Source of the DNA: Planctobacterium marinum
GTDB taxonomy: Bacteria; Pseudomonadota; Gammaproteobacteria; Enterobacterales; Alteromonadaceae
Direction: 5' to 3'
NCBI RefSeq assembly: GCF_036322805.1
Contig: NZ_AP027272.1
Span: 2,046,001-2,110,000 of the forward strand
Length of the DNA stretch: 64,000 nucleotides
Positions 19,392 through 27,547 of the stretch are shown one piece after another (positions within the stretch are counted from its first letter, which is position 1; every line of letters starts with the position of its first letter). The translations under genes and the position numbers were made by a program. The notes beneath the pieces were generated by a model, which was not told the DNA's origin, did no database searches, and worked only from the letters and a program-made list of their open reading frames with translations.

Positions 19392-19671
19392 CGACCCTTT
19401 ACATGGTGTTACGCTAAAGATGATGCTTGAAGAGTTGCATCAGTCTTTGGGTTGGGATGGCCTAAGTGCTCGTATCAATATTAATTGCTTCAAAAGTAAT
19501 CCCAGTATCAAGTCCAGTCTTACCTTTTTGCGCCGGACGCCTTGGGCACGAGAAAAAGTGGAGTACCTGTATCTCAAGAGCAAAGGTGTAAAAACGAAGC
19601 AAAGCAAATCCACAAGTCACTCCACTAAAGTGGACCCTTGGGCGAAAGCAAAACAGGCGATCACCAAATAA
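19381..19671 (+). CDS. VF530-family (DUF2132) small protein
   Basis: 96 aa. The sequence [51 protein letters not shown] is the VF530 signature. The family fold is known but its function is not well established; DNA binding has been suggested. A basic Lys/Ser-rich tail follows. The ATG at 19381 lies inside the last codons of the RRM gene in another frame. The pairing with an RNA-binding protein suggests a shared nucleic-acid role, which is inference. Confidence 0.9.
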   Translation: MSSNDPLHGVTLKMMLEELHQSLGWDGLSARININCFKSNPSIKSSLTFLRRTPWAREKVEYLYLKSKGVKTKQSKSTSHSTKVDPWAKAKQAITK

Positions 19672-19976
19672 AACAATTACTGAACCTCGAATTAGTGTTA
19701 CAACATTCGCCTTCATTATTGCCTGTTGCTGCTGTGATTATTTCTGATTTTATGAAGATTGATGAATCTTCCTGAAATCTGAAGTCGTACTGAGCATCAG
19801 TATTTTAGGTGAGCCGCTTGCAAATTAACCTCTTTGCTGCTTGCTAATTAATTTAAGTTGTTGAATTCAAAAAATAATATGCATTTGAAATGTGTGGTTT
19901 TATCTGCATTTTTCCATGATGTTTCATGTATCTCCAGTCATTAAAGATCATCTTTTGGGGCCCTGATTTCGGCCCG
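19672..19976. other. Intergenic region before the HD-GYP promoter
   Basis: No gene is visible. It holds a perfect 7-bp hairpin at 19754-19771 (GAAGATT, loop GATG, AATCTTC) without a T run, which may end the RRM/VF530 message or stabilise it, and a GGGCC/GGCCC pair at about 19958-19975 directly before the -35 element. No c-di-GMP riboswitch consensus was found. Confidence 0.4.
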
Positions 19977-20004
19977 TTGACAGGCTGAAAAACTATCACA
20001 TAAT
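19977..20004 (+). promoter_or_regulatory. Sigma-70 promoter of the HD-GYP gene
   Basis: A perfect -35 TTGACA at 19977-19982, a 16-base spacer and -10 CATAAT at 19999-20004 (five of six consensus bases). Expected transcription start is about 20010-20012, only about 22 bases before the ATG at 20034. Confidence 0.65.
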
Positions 20005-20026
20005 CCTTGAAAAGCCATCAAGGATT
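20002..20026 (+). promoter_or_regulatory. Perfect 9-bp dyad over the transcription start and ribosome binding site
   Basis: AATCCTTGA (20002-20010) and TCAAGGATT (20018-20026) are perfect inverted repeats seven bases apart. The left arm overlaps the -10 element, the right arm contains the Shine-Dalgarno AAGGA. As DNA it fits a repressor operator at the start site; as RNA, if transcription starts upstream, it would mask the ribosome binding site. Confidence 0.6.
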
Positions 20027-20033
20027 TTGGGTT

Positions 20034-21236
20034 ATGTCACATTTTCAGAAAGTCAGCATAGATGAGCTACAAACTGGCATGTTTGTAGAAGCTGTTGTTC
20101 GCCAGACAGGGAATCTGAAAATAACGAGCCAGGGCACCATCAAAAGTGAGAGTGTTGTACAGTGGCTCAAAGATAAAGGCATTCTGGAAGTCGTGGTGGA
20201 TACCAGTAAATGCATTCGCCAAAACAATTGTTATGTAGCCAATGATAAGATTGAAGATACAGAGCCTCAAACAGCTTCAAATAGTCCTGTCGATTTCAAA
20301 CTAGAAATTAAACGGGCGTCCTCCTTATACAAAAACGCTAAAAATATTCAAAAGCGCCTTTTCTCTGCCATAGATAAAGGCTTGGAGTATAACCTTAATG
20401 CAACGCAGAAAATCGTATCCGCTGTAAGCGACTCACTTGATCGCAATTCTAACGCTTTATTGTGCATGACTCAGATGCGAGAAAAGGGCAGTTATTTATA
20501 TGAACACTCCGTAAATTGTGGGGTGTTGATGGCGGCTTTTGCCAAAGCAATGGGCTTTGACGCAAAACTAGTACAGGATCTAACCTTCGCCGGGTTATTA
20601 CACGATGTTGGTATGGTGAAAATTCCCTCCAAGATCTTAAATAAAGATGGCAAATTAAGTGCGGCTGAGCAAAAAGTAGTGCGGCAGCACGTTAAAGTTT
20701 CAGTTGCCTTATTGTGCCCGTTTAAAGAAGTCAACGAAACTGTACTCGATACCATACGATCTCACCATGAACGCATGGACGGTTCAGGTTATCCCTTGGG
20801 ATTACACGGCGAAAAAATTAATTTATACAGTCGCATGCTGGCCATTGTCGATGCTTATGATGCCATGGTTTCTGAACGAGCTCATAAGAAACCCATTCTG
20901 GCTGCGAACGCCTTGAAGTTGTTGCTTAAGTACTCTGAGTCTAAGTATGACAGGGAATTAGTTTGCAAGTTTATTAAATGTGTAGGTGTTTACCCAATAG
21001 GGTCACTGGTAAAATTGAAAAGTGAAAAAATTGCGGTAATAACCGACCTCAATAGTGATATGGTTTTTAGACCAAAAGTTACGGCCTTTTATTCTACGCG
21101 TTCTAACCATTTTCTGGCCAAGAAATATATCGATCTTGGTTTGCATCGCTCAGAAGAGATATCAGAACCAACCTCAGCGCGCACTTATCGCATTGATTAT
21201 GAAAGATTTTTTGTAGAGCAGCTGCAAGCAGTCTAA
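20034..21236 (+). CDS. HD-GYP domain c-di-GMP phosphodiesterase
   Basis: 400 aa. HD-GYP proteins hydrolyse the second messenger c-di-GMP. An N-terminal DUF3391 segment (about 1-120, starting VSIDELQTGMFVE) precedes the HD-GYP domain: EHSVNCGVLM, LLHDVGMVKIP with the HD pair, and HHERMDGSGYPLGLHGEKI, the GYP motif in full. Metal and GYP residues are intact, so an active enzyme is likely. Soluble, no membrane segment. ATG 20034 is chosen over an upstream TTG at 20007 because AAGGA lies nine bases before it and the predicted transcription start lies after the TTG. Expression is probably controlled at the dyad at 20002-20026. Confidence 0.93.
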   Translation: MSHFQKVSIDELQTGMFVEAVVRQTGNLKITSQGTIKSESVVQWLKDKGILEVVVDTSKCIRQNNCYVANDKIEDTEPQTASNSPVDFKLEIKRASSLYKNAKNIQKRLFSAIDKGLEYNLNATQKIVSAVSDSLDRNSNALLCMTQMREKGSYLYEHSVNCGVLMAAFAKAMGFDAKLVQDLTFAGLLHDVGMVKIPSKILNKDGKLSAAEQKVVRQHVKVSVALLCPFKEVNETVLDTIRSHHERMDGSGYPLGLHGEKINLYSRMLAIVDAYDAMVSERAHKKPILAANALKLLLKYSESKYDRELVCKFIKCVGVYPIGSLVKLKSEKIAVITDLNSDMVFRPKVTAFYSTRSNHFLAKKYIDLGLHRSEEISEPTSARTYRIDYERFFVEQLQAV

Positions 21237-21480
21237 TTTAGCATCTAAGCTTTCCAAGCTTTTGGAATCGCACTACTGTTGTTAGTTGATTGTATAATGA
21301 CTGGGTGAAACAAAATATCCATGTCTTGAGTACAAATTGTTACGCAATATTTGTTCTTTAAAATCAAATAAATATCTCATACTTTGGCTCTAATAAGTAC
21401 AGTTATCACTAATTGCTAGTGCAATCCTTAACAAAGCGAGCTAATATTGCTGCTCGTAAGTTGTAGCGGGGGCGAAAGTG

Positions 21481-21765
21481 ATGGCAGTCATGGATGAAAC
21501 AAAACAAGATGAAGTGCTCTATCGCGAATACATTAAAACTTTGTCTGTTGGCACCGCGCTGAACAATTATCTTAAAGCCCTCTTCTACGAACCATTGAGT
21601 CTGTTGCACGTAGGCTTCCTTTTATTGATCAAAACTCCACTTATGTTATCAGTACCAGGTAAAGTCGCCTTGTCCTGGCAAGTGTATTGTATGGGGATAA
21701 AAGCGCTGCCTATCAGTTATTCTGTAGCCAAAAAAGAGCTGTTCTTGAAACTTTTCAAACGATGA
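21481..21765 (+). CDS. Small hypothetical protein
   Basis: 94 aa, start ATG 21481 (a GTG lies just before). One hydrophobic segment (LLHVGFLLLIKTPLML, about 42-57) flanked by charged ends. Codon use looks like that of neighbouring genes and there is no better frame on either strand. I do not recognise a family. It has its own 244-base upstream region. Confidence 0.5.
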   Translation: MAVMDETKQDEVLYREYIKTLSVGTALNNYLKALFYEPLSLLHVGFLLLIKTPLMLSVPGKVALSWQVYCMGIKALPISYSVAKKELFLKLFKR

Positions 21766-21885
21766 TCGCCCGGTGTGCTTTCATCAAGTGATTAATGTTT
21801 CATTGGGTGATTAAAAAGCCACTTAAATTAAAAATAAAAATCGCATTGATAGCAATTTTTAACTAATCAGCTTTGTATGCGGTAA

Positions 21886-22692
21886 CTATTTTGAAATAAA
21901 AAAGCCTGATTTTAACCAACGTGTTTTTACGTCGCTTTGCCACGAATCATAAACTTTGCTGTAAGGCTCTCTGGTCAATTGACTGATATGCTCAAGAGCG
22001 TGTGATATTGAGCTGGTCTCCTGTAGCTTTTTCAAAAACTCAAAATGGACTTGGGTAAGCGGATAAGTTGTTACATAGAAGTCTTTACGCACAAGTACAA
22101 TCCAGGAATTTTCTTTTGCTGGAAAAGCACAATCTGAATTTTGTTTACAGTTGTGATAGTACCAACCCACCGGATATTGATAATGTGCCAAAGCCAGGCA
22201 GGGTTGTAAAACCAGCTTCTCGTCTGGTGTATTCAATGCTGGCCACTCTTTTCCTTCGTGTCCGGGCGCATCAAATAAGCTAAAGTGCAACTGTTCATAT
22301 CTGGCCAGTTCCACCATAAAATCAATCCAACTTTCCTTTTCGGTTTGTTCCTTGTCTGGTCGATTTGTCTCCAGAAACAGTGCAAAACGTTTTCCCAAAT
22401 CGTATAACGTGTAGCTATTAGAGGGATACTCTGTAAGAAATAGTTGAGCAAACTGCTCGAACAATGATTCACCTAACGCAGTATTCAGCGCGGGGAACTG
22501 CTCAGCAAGACATTTTGTTAATCGGGTGATGTAACCATTTTGATAAATACTCAAACACTGAGCCGGGCTTAAGTTGGCTCCGGAGGCTATCAAACGCTCG
22601 GTTTCATCGAGAGAATTGTTATCTGGCTGAATAAGGGCGTTTAACATCCACTCCTGTAGCGCAGAATTTATTGGGGGATTATTTGGGTTCAC
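21886..22692 (-). CDS. DUF2063 (BufC/HvfC N-terminal) MNIO partner protein
   Basis: 268 aa. Residues 8-105 match DUF2063: LQEWMLNAL, then SIYQNGYITRLTKCLAEQFPALNTALGESLFEQFAQLFL and PSNSYTLYDLGKRFALFLE. In known MNIO systems the DUF2063 protein pairs with the DUF692 oxidase and recruits the peptide substrate. The C-terminal half is a winged-helix-like region with LTQVHFEFLKKLQ. The start is GTG at 22692 with AGGTAGGA just before it; only seven bases separate it from the MNIO stop. It is the last gene of the three-gene cassette, so it likely delivers the substrate of that oxidase. Confidence 0.88.
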   Translation of the reverse strand: MNPNNPPINSALQEWMLNALIQPDNNSLDETERLIASGANLSPAQCLSIYQNGYITRLTKCLAEQFPALNTALGESLFEQFAQLFLTEYPSNSYTLYDLGKRFALFLETNRPDKEQTEKESWIDFMVELARYEQLHFSLFDAPGHEGKEWPALNTPDEKLVLQPCLALAHYQYPVGWYYHNCKQNSDCAFPAKENSWIVLVRKDFYVTTYPLTQVHFEFLKKLQETSSISHALEHISQLTREPYSKVYDSWQSDVKTRWLKSGFFISK

Positions 22693-22699
22693 ATCCTAC

Positions 22700-23644
22700 C
22701 TATGAAACTTCGTAGTGACTTTGTGTTCTGATTTCTTCCACCAGAAAATCTACTGGATTGGATAGGGCACTCTTTGACAATGAGCCGGTATCAGGCAAGC
22801 TACTTTCCTTAATCTCGCCTTGCATGAAGGTTTTTGCTTTGTTGATTTCATTATGCACAACCTCAAACTCGGGTACATCGCCATCCCACTCTAAAAGGGT
22901 AGAGGCCCCTTGTGTTTGTTGCCATGCGTAACGAAACAACTCCCAAACCTGTGCTGATACGGGTTTGTCGTGTGTATCTATGATGTGCGTACCACAGTGT
23001 TGATGACCAGCCAAGTGGAGTTGTACAACACGCTCAAATGGAAAAGCGGATAAGTAATCGAGTGCTGAGTTGCCAGCGTTAAAACAACTTACGTAAACGT
23101 TATTCACATCCAGGAGCAAACCGCATCCTGTTTGCTGGGTCAGCGCTCGCAAAAAGTCTGGTTCACTCATTGTCGAATTATTAAAGCGAAGATAGGTACT
23201 TGGATTTTCAAGGATAAGGGGTCTCTCAAGTAGCTCCTGTACCTGCACTACTCGTTGAGCAATATAATTGAGGGAGTCTTCATTTAACGGCACTGGCAAA
23301 AGGTCATGACTATTAATACCTAGCGTGCCAGTCCAGCATAAATGATCACTGACCCAAACGGCGTTGACCTCATCAGCCAGTTTTTTTAACTTTTTAAGAT
23401 AAGTCAGATTTAACGGATCGCTGCTACCGATAGACATGGATACACCATGCAGTACTACCGGATACCGTTCAGCAATTTGCTTGAGCACATATCCCGGGCG
23501 GCCACCTGAGTCCATAAAGTTTTCTGAGATTGCTTCAAACCATTCCACATCTGGCCAATGCTGAGTTATGTGGTTGAAGTGACTGGAGCGCAGGCCTACG
23601 CCTAGCCCCAGTTTCGGTAATTGCTCAACGGTCGCGCCTTTCAC
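22700..23644 (-). CDS. DUF692 multinuclear non-heme iron oxidase (MNIO)
   Basis: 314 aa from GTG 23644. MNIOs use a di- or tri-iron centre to oxidise cysteines in ribosomal peptides, giving oxazolone/thioamide, thiooxazole or related groups. Candidate ligands are in place in a TIM barrel: EN at 41-42, HGVSMSIG (H66), SDHLCW (D100, H101), LENPSTYL (E146), LLDVNNVYVS (D179), QLHLAGH (H210, H214), DTHD (D223, H225) and LLEWD (E252). GTG 23644 shares one base with the upstream stop (TAGTG) and has GGGGAG nine bases upstream; an in-frame TTG at 23653 abuts that site and is less likely. Gene order substrate-like protein, MNIO, DUF2063 follows bufferin-type operons, but the precursor is unusual. Confidence 0.93.
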   Translation of the reverse strand: MKGATVEQLPKLGLGVGLRSSHFNHITQHWPDVEWFEAISENFMDSGGRPGYVLKQIAERYPVVLHGVSMSIGSSDPLNLTYLKKLKKLADEVNAVWVSDHLCWTGTLGINSHDLLPVPLNEDSLNYIAQRVVQVQELLERPLILENPSTYLRFNNSTMSEPDFLRALTQQTGCGLLLDVNNVYVSCFNAGNSALDYLSAFPFERVVQLHLAGHQHCGTHIIDTHDKPVSAQVWELFRYAWQQTQGASTLLEWDGDVPEFEVVHNEINKAKTFMQGEIKESSLPDTGSLSKSALSNPVDFLVEEIRTQSHYEVS

Positions 23645-25866
23645 TAAGCGCAACTCCCCGCACCACTCATGCCGCTAGCGCCACAAGCGGTCATGCCGGC
23701 TCCGTCGTTGTCATACTCTATCCAACCTATGGTTGGCCCTTGGGCAAATAGGTTTGGATTGCTGTAAGGGCCTTTTACCTGTGGAGGTTCAGCCGGTAAA
23801 TCCGGGTTTTGTGCCCTCAAGTCCGGCCAAACTTTATCTTTAAACACTTCGCGTGCTTGCATCCAGACACTTTTACCGCGATTGTCACCGTCAGTGAGAA
23901 AGCGCTCAGCATTAATTGGCGTTGCGCAGGAGCCTTGTGATTGGCAATCGTTGTGTCCTGGCTCAGCCAATTCCGCTTCAGTTCCGTATAAACCACAGCC
24001 CCCTTGATTGCGACAATCGTTCTTCACGTGACAAGTGTGATCATAGTTGTTGCCTTCAAAGGGATTGGCGGGGTTATAGGCTTGTGCCGTTGAGCAATAA
24101 CCTTGTCCTGCACAGTCGTTGCTAAGAGTTCGACCTTGATTTTTACAACTGTTTAGGCCCATACAAGCATGCCTCACAGCTCCTTCAGGTAACTCTGCAC
24201 TGCTTGGTGGGTTTTGCGGCCACAGTGGCGTTCCGGCGAAGGGGCCAGCATACACCATAGGAGTAGCCGGTGTTGGTGTATCAGTATTGCTGCCAAGTCC
24301 TTGTAAATCGGTTGGCGTGGTCAGGTAAATCGGGTCTTCGCTGCAGCCAGTTGTTCGCCAGTATTGACTTACATCTGGCAGATTGAGTATGTCATTGAGG
24401 TAACTTTCAATATCGCTATTCATCCAGCTGGCTTTGGTATCACTGGCATTCCAATAAACCTGTTGAAAGTTAATGACCATTTGGCACATGTTGCCATAAG
24501 CCTCATCCCTCGTACCTAAGTCAATATTAGAGAAGGTTGGGCAAAGACTGTACTTGCCATCTTCAGATGAAACTTCGCGCATAGCCTGAAACAGTTTATC
24601 CATCACCCAAATCATGGATTGGTGCATGGTGCGGTAAAAGTATATCTTTTGTTTTTGTGCTGGTATTTTGTAGATGGTTTCAGTCATGACCAGCATGTAT
24701 TGAAACAGGGCATCGGCAATATTGACAAGGTCTTGTCGACCTTCACCACCGAACTGTTTAACCTTCGGGTTTACTGGGGTAGGGTAGACGAATTTCGCCA
24801 GGTCTTTTGCACTAAACTGCTCCGCCGGTTGGTCGGGTGCTTCTGGCAAAGGAGCCACATTGTTAAAGCCAAGTTTACCCATCTCTTTGTAAACATCGGT
24901 ATAACCTTCCAACTGACTCAACAAGGTCAAAAATTTATAGTAATGGGAGAGCTCTTCGTCACTGGCGTCATCATATTTACTTTGGGCAAAGCCTTCTCCC
25001 TGGAAGCAAATGGTGGTGATGGCCTGGACGGCGGTTTTCTTATTGGTTATTTGCATTAGTTGGGTCTGACCGACATGGCTGTCCTCGTCACTGCCATAAC
25101 CTGCTACGGCTGCCGCAGAGCCCGGTTGCTCTGCGGGAATTGGGTTTTGATAATTAAAACTACTTTTGGCGTAGACCGTATCGATGTTATTTGGAGAATA
25201 ATCACCAGAGGATATTTGCTGATCATTATTATTCGCTTTATTGAAATCGTCGTCTGAAATCCAGTTTGATTCAATGAGACAGCGTACATAGGAATAGATC
25301 TGACCTATGGTGTCCCAGTCATCACTTTCGGGCATGGCATCGGCGCTTTCAGGGTACTCAATGGCCAAAAAGTGACTTAATTGGTCGAAGGAAAAGCCAG
25401 CCAACGGAATCGGTTGGTTGCGGGTATTATCCTTTGGATTATCTGCCTGATTTGCTCTGTGCCCCGGCAGTACCGCGGGATAACTTTCAGGCGCATTTTT
25501 GTACAGTAGTGGTGGCTCATTACTCACTGCGAACAGGACGTTGCAAGCCAGTGACATGTGCAGCATTTCCTCTACAGCGACACTCATGATCAAGGCACCT
25601 GCCTCATTGGCGTAGCGGCTTAAATCTGTTTTCGGGAAGGCATGGGGCAATCCGGGGTTATCTTTCCCGGGCGTTCTGTTAATAGTGTAATAAGCTCCCA
25701 GGTAAATTGGAATGGTGGCGAGTTCTACTTCAGCAGCGGTTTGCAGTGTTTGTTGCAATATTTTCAGAGCCTTGCCGCCACCATAGGTTTGCTCATCGTT
25801 ATTGATTTTCTCTATTGTGGCTACTTCATTAGGGGTTAACGCGGGAACATTATATTGCACTTTCAT
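23644..25866 (-). CDS. Ferritin-like (VioB-type) diiron protein with a Cys-rich C-terminal tail
   Basis: 740 aa. Residues 1-330 resemble the ferritin-like iminophenylpyruvate dimer synthase domain found in VioB/RebD: AAEVELATIPIYLGAYYTI (E46/E48), SVAVEEMLHMSLA (E99, E100, H103) and SDEELSHYY (E304/E305, H308), a plausible diiron site. Residues 330-540 are helical. The tail at 566-650 holds nine Cys in C-x5-C units (CMGLNSC, CAGQGYC, CHVKNDC, CRNQGGC, CQSQGSC), with three NDC motifs and repeated QG. The last residues contain C728 and C739 in a Gly-rich end. No signal peptide, so it is cytoplasmic. SD AAAGGA precedes ATG 25866. It heads the MNIO operon; NDC/GxxC patterns recall bufferin cores, so I infer the tail is the MNIO substrate. 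Confidence 0.85.
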   Translation of the reverse strand: MKVQYNVPALTPNEVATIEKINNDEQTYGGGKALKILQQTLQTAAEVELATIPIYLGAYYTINRTPGKDNPGLPHAFPKTDLSRYANEAGALIMSVAVEEMLHMSLACNVLFAVSNEPPLLYKNAPESYPAVLPGHRANQADNPKDNTRNQPIPLAGFSFDQLSHFLAIEYPESADAMPESDDWDTIGQIYSYVRCLIESNWISDDDFNKANNNDQQISSGDYSPNNIDTVYAKSSFNYQNPIPAEQPGSAAAVAGYGSDEDSHVGQTQLMQITNKKTAVQAITTICFQGEGFAQSKYDDASDEELSHYYKFLTLLSQLEGYTDVYKEMGKLGFNNVAPLPEAPDQPAEQFSAKDLAKFVYPTPVNPKVKQFGGEGRQDLVNIADALFQYMLVMTETIYKIPAQKQKIYFYRTMHQSMIWVMDKLFQAMREVSSEDGKYSLCPTFSNIDLGTRDEAYGNMCQMVINFQQVYWNASDTKASWMNSDIESYLNDILNLPDVSQYWRTTGCSEDPIYLTTPTDLQGLGSNTDTPTPATPMVYAGPFAGTPLWPQNPPSSAELPEGAVRHACMGLNSCKNQGRTLSNDCAGQGYCSTAQAYNPANPFEGNNYDHTCHVKNDCRNQGGCGLYGTEAELAEPGHNDCQSQGSCATPINAERFLTDGDNRGKSVWMQAREVFKDKVWPDLRAQNPDLPAEPPQVKGPYSNPNLFAQGPTIGWIEYDNDGAGMTACGASGMSGAGSCA
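23917..24171 (-). other. Cys-rich C-x5-C repeat region (candidate MNIO core)
   Basis: Codons for residues 566-650 of the VioB-type protein. Cysteines fall at 568, 574, 585, 591, 612, 618, 624, 641 and 647; every neighbouring pair used as a unit is spaced by five residues. No Cys repeat of this kind is known to me in VioB itself. Confidence 0.7.
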
Positions 25867-26245
25867 CAGGGTTTTCCTTTTGGCAGAAGTCTTACTGTGG
25901 AATATTAGCTATTGAGCGTTCATTGCCACAATTACACTAAATTACACTGCACAGCTAGCGACTACCGCTCAGTGTGTTATCGAAGTGAAGGTAATAAAAA
26001 TGGTTAGTTGGTGCTGCGATGAAAATTACCTTCGAATAAAAAGCTAGGTAATAAAATTTGGAACGTCAAATCAAAACATGAAAAATAATTTGCGCATTTG
26101 AGACAGCCTGTTTCAGAGCGGAGAACTCAATTCTTATCGTTAACCAGCATTAATACGCGGGTTTTAAACATAAGTTTGAAAATTGTTGTTTCAAGCATTG
26201 TCCAGAGAATGCAATGTCTGCTAACTTAAGCGCTATATAACCACA
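25867..26245. other. Divergent intergenic region between the MNIO cassette and alcohol dehydrogenase
   Basis: 379 bases without a gene. On the minus strand a possible promoter for the cassette is TTGTGG (complement of 25926-25931), 18 bases, TAATAT (complement of 25902-25907). A 9-bp inverted repeat, GAAGGTAAT (25987-25995) and ATTACCTTC (26025-26033), lies in the middle with a further GGTAAT nearby, and could be a regulator site. No metal-responsive box was recognised. Confidence 0.35.
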
Positions 26246-27472
26246 ATGAAGCGATTAATCATGCCTTTTGCCCTGCGCGTTTTACTCTATAAGTTTGTCA
26301 TGGTGATGTTAAAACTTGTCACTGTTTTTATACCGGCCCCTAAACCCACAATTTATTCCGGTTCGGGCTCTTCATTAAAGCTATGTGAATCCCTCAAGTT
26401 TATGGGGGTTACACGAATATTGATTGTCACCGATGAAATGTTGTCCAAAATGGGATTGTTGGACGCTGTCAAAAAACAGTTAGAAGAGCTAAACATTGGT
26501 TATGTAGTTTTTGATAAAGTGGTGCCGGATCCGGGTTATCAAATTGTGGAGGACGGTGTCGCGCTGGGACAGAATGAGCATTGCGATGCGGTATTAGGCT
26601 TTGGTGGAGGCTCCTCTCTGGATGCCGCCAAAGTGATTGCAGCCAGAATGACTAATGCGGTGAGCATAAAGAAATTGGTGGGAGTATTAAAAGTCAAAAA
26701 TCCCCCAGTGCCTATTTTTACCATTCCCACCACGGCCGGAACGGGGTCTGAAACGACCATTGCAGCTGTGGTATCGGATCCGGATACAAATCAAAAAACA
26801 CCGGTAATCGATCCAAAACTGGTGCCCGTGGCTGCATCGCTAGATCCTGATTTGATGACGGGGTTACCACCGCACATCACAGCGGCAACAGGGATGGACG
26901 CACTCACCCACGCAATAGAATCCTATATCTCTCGACACGCTGCGCCAGATACGGATGTATATGCTCTAAGTGCAGTAAAAATGATTATGAAGTACTTACC
27001 TGTGGCTTATGAAGATGGCGCAAACCTTGAAGCGCGGGAGGCCATGGCACTGGCTTCTTTTTACGCGGGAGCTGCATTCACTAAAGCCAACCTGGGTTAT
27101 GTGCATGCTATTGCTCATCAATTTGGCGCCTTTTATCACACTCCGCATGGCCTTGCTAATGCGATTGTTTTGCCGAAAGTACTGGATTACTCGTTACCTG
27201 CAGCGAGCGAGCGTTTGGCGCAGTTAGCGAAAGCGACAGGGTTGGGCGGTGAGTCAGATGACGAGCAAGCGTTAGCGCGCAAGTTTGTTGATTCAGTGAA
27301 AGAGCTGAATCAAAAAATCGGTATCCCGATAACCCTCGATAAACTCAAGCAAGAGGATATTCCGGCTATTGCAAAAGGCGCTTTGAAGGAAGCCCATTAC
27401 CTGTATCCCGTACCAAGATATATGAACTTTAAACAGTGTACGCAGATGGTGTCTAAAATGTTGCAACAATAA
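26246..27472 (+). CDS. Iron-containing alcohol dehydrogenase
   Basis: 408 aa. Group III NAD(P)-dependent dehydrogenase, oxidising alcohols or reducing aldehydes. The nucleotide-binding GFGGGSSLDAAK and TAGTGSETT segments and the metal ligands in GMDALTHAIESY (Asp, His) and VHAIAHQFGAFYHTPHG (His residues) are all present. The first 30 residues are hydrophobic and basic (RVLLYKFVMVMLKLVTVF) and precede the usual family start near KPTIYSGSGS; they could anchor the enzyme to the membrane. Substrate unknown. A stem AAGCCTC/GAGGCTT at 27501-27521 follows the gene. Confidence 0.92.
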   Translation: MKRLIMPFALRVLLYKFVMVMLKLVTVFIPAPKPTIYSGSGSSLKLCESLKFMGVTRILIVTDEMLSKMGLLDAVKKQLEELNIGYVVFDKVVPDPGYQIVEDGVALGQNEHCDAVLGFGGGSSLDAAKVIAARMTNAVSIKKLVGVLKVKNPPVPIFTIPTTAGTGSETTIAAVVSDPDTNQKTPVIDPKLVPVAASLDPDLMTGLPPHITAATGMDALTHAIESYISRHAAPDTDVYALSAVKMIMKYLPVAYEDGANLEAREAMALASFYAGAAFTKANLGYVHAIAHQFGAFYHTPHGLANAIVLPKVLDYSLPAASERLAQLAKATGLGGESDDEQALARKFVDSVKELNQKIGIPITLDKLKQEDIPAIAKGALKEAHYLYPVPRYMNFKQCTQMVSKMLQQ

Positions 27473-27500
27473 GTTTAAGCTATTTCCATTATTTGATATA

Positions 27501-27521
27501 AAGCCTCGTTAATTGAGGCTT
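27501..27521 (+). terminator. Stem-loop after the alcohol dehydrogenase gene
   Basis: AAGCCTC and GAGGCTT pair over a 7-base loop 28 bases after the stop. There is no clear T run, so termination is possible but not certain. Confidence 0.4.
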
Positions 27522-27547
27522 AATACGGCGAAGACAACGATTTGGGC

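Noticed and set aside
19940..20001. c-di-GMP riboswitch before the HD-GYP gene
   Set aside because: A GGGCC/GGCCC pair is present but the GEMM core sequences are not, and the predicted transcription start lies downstream.
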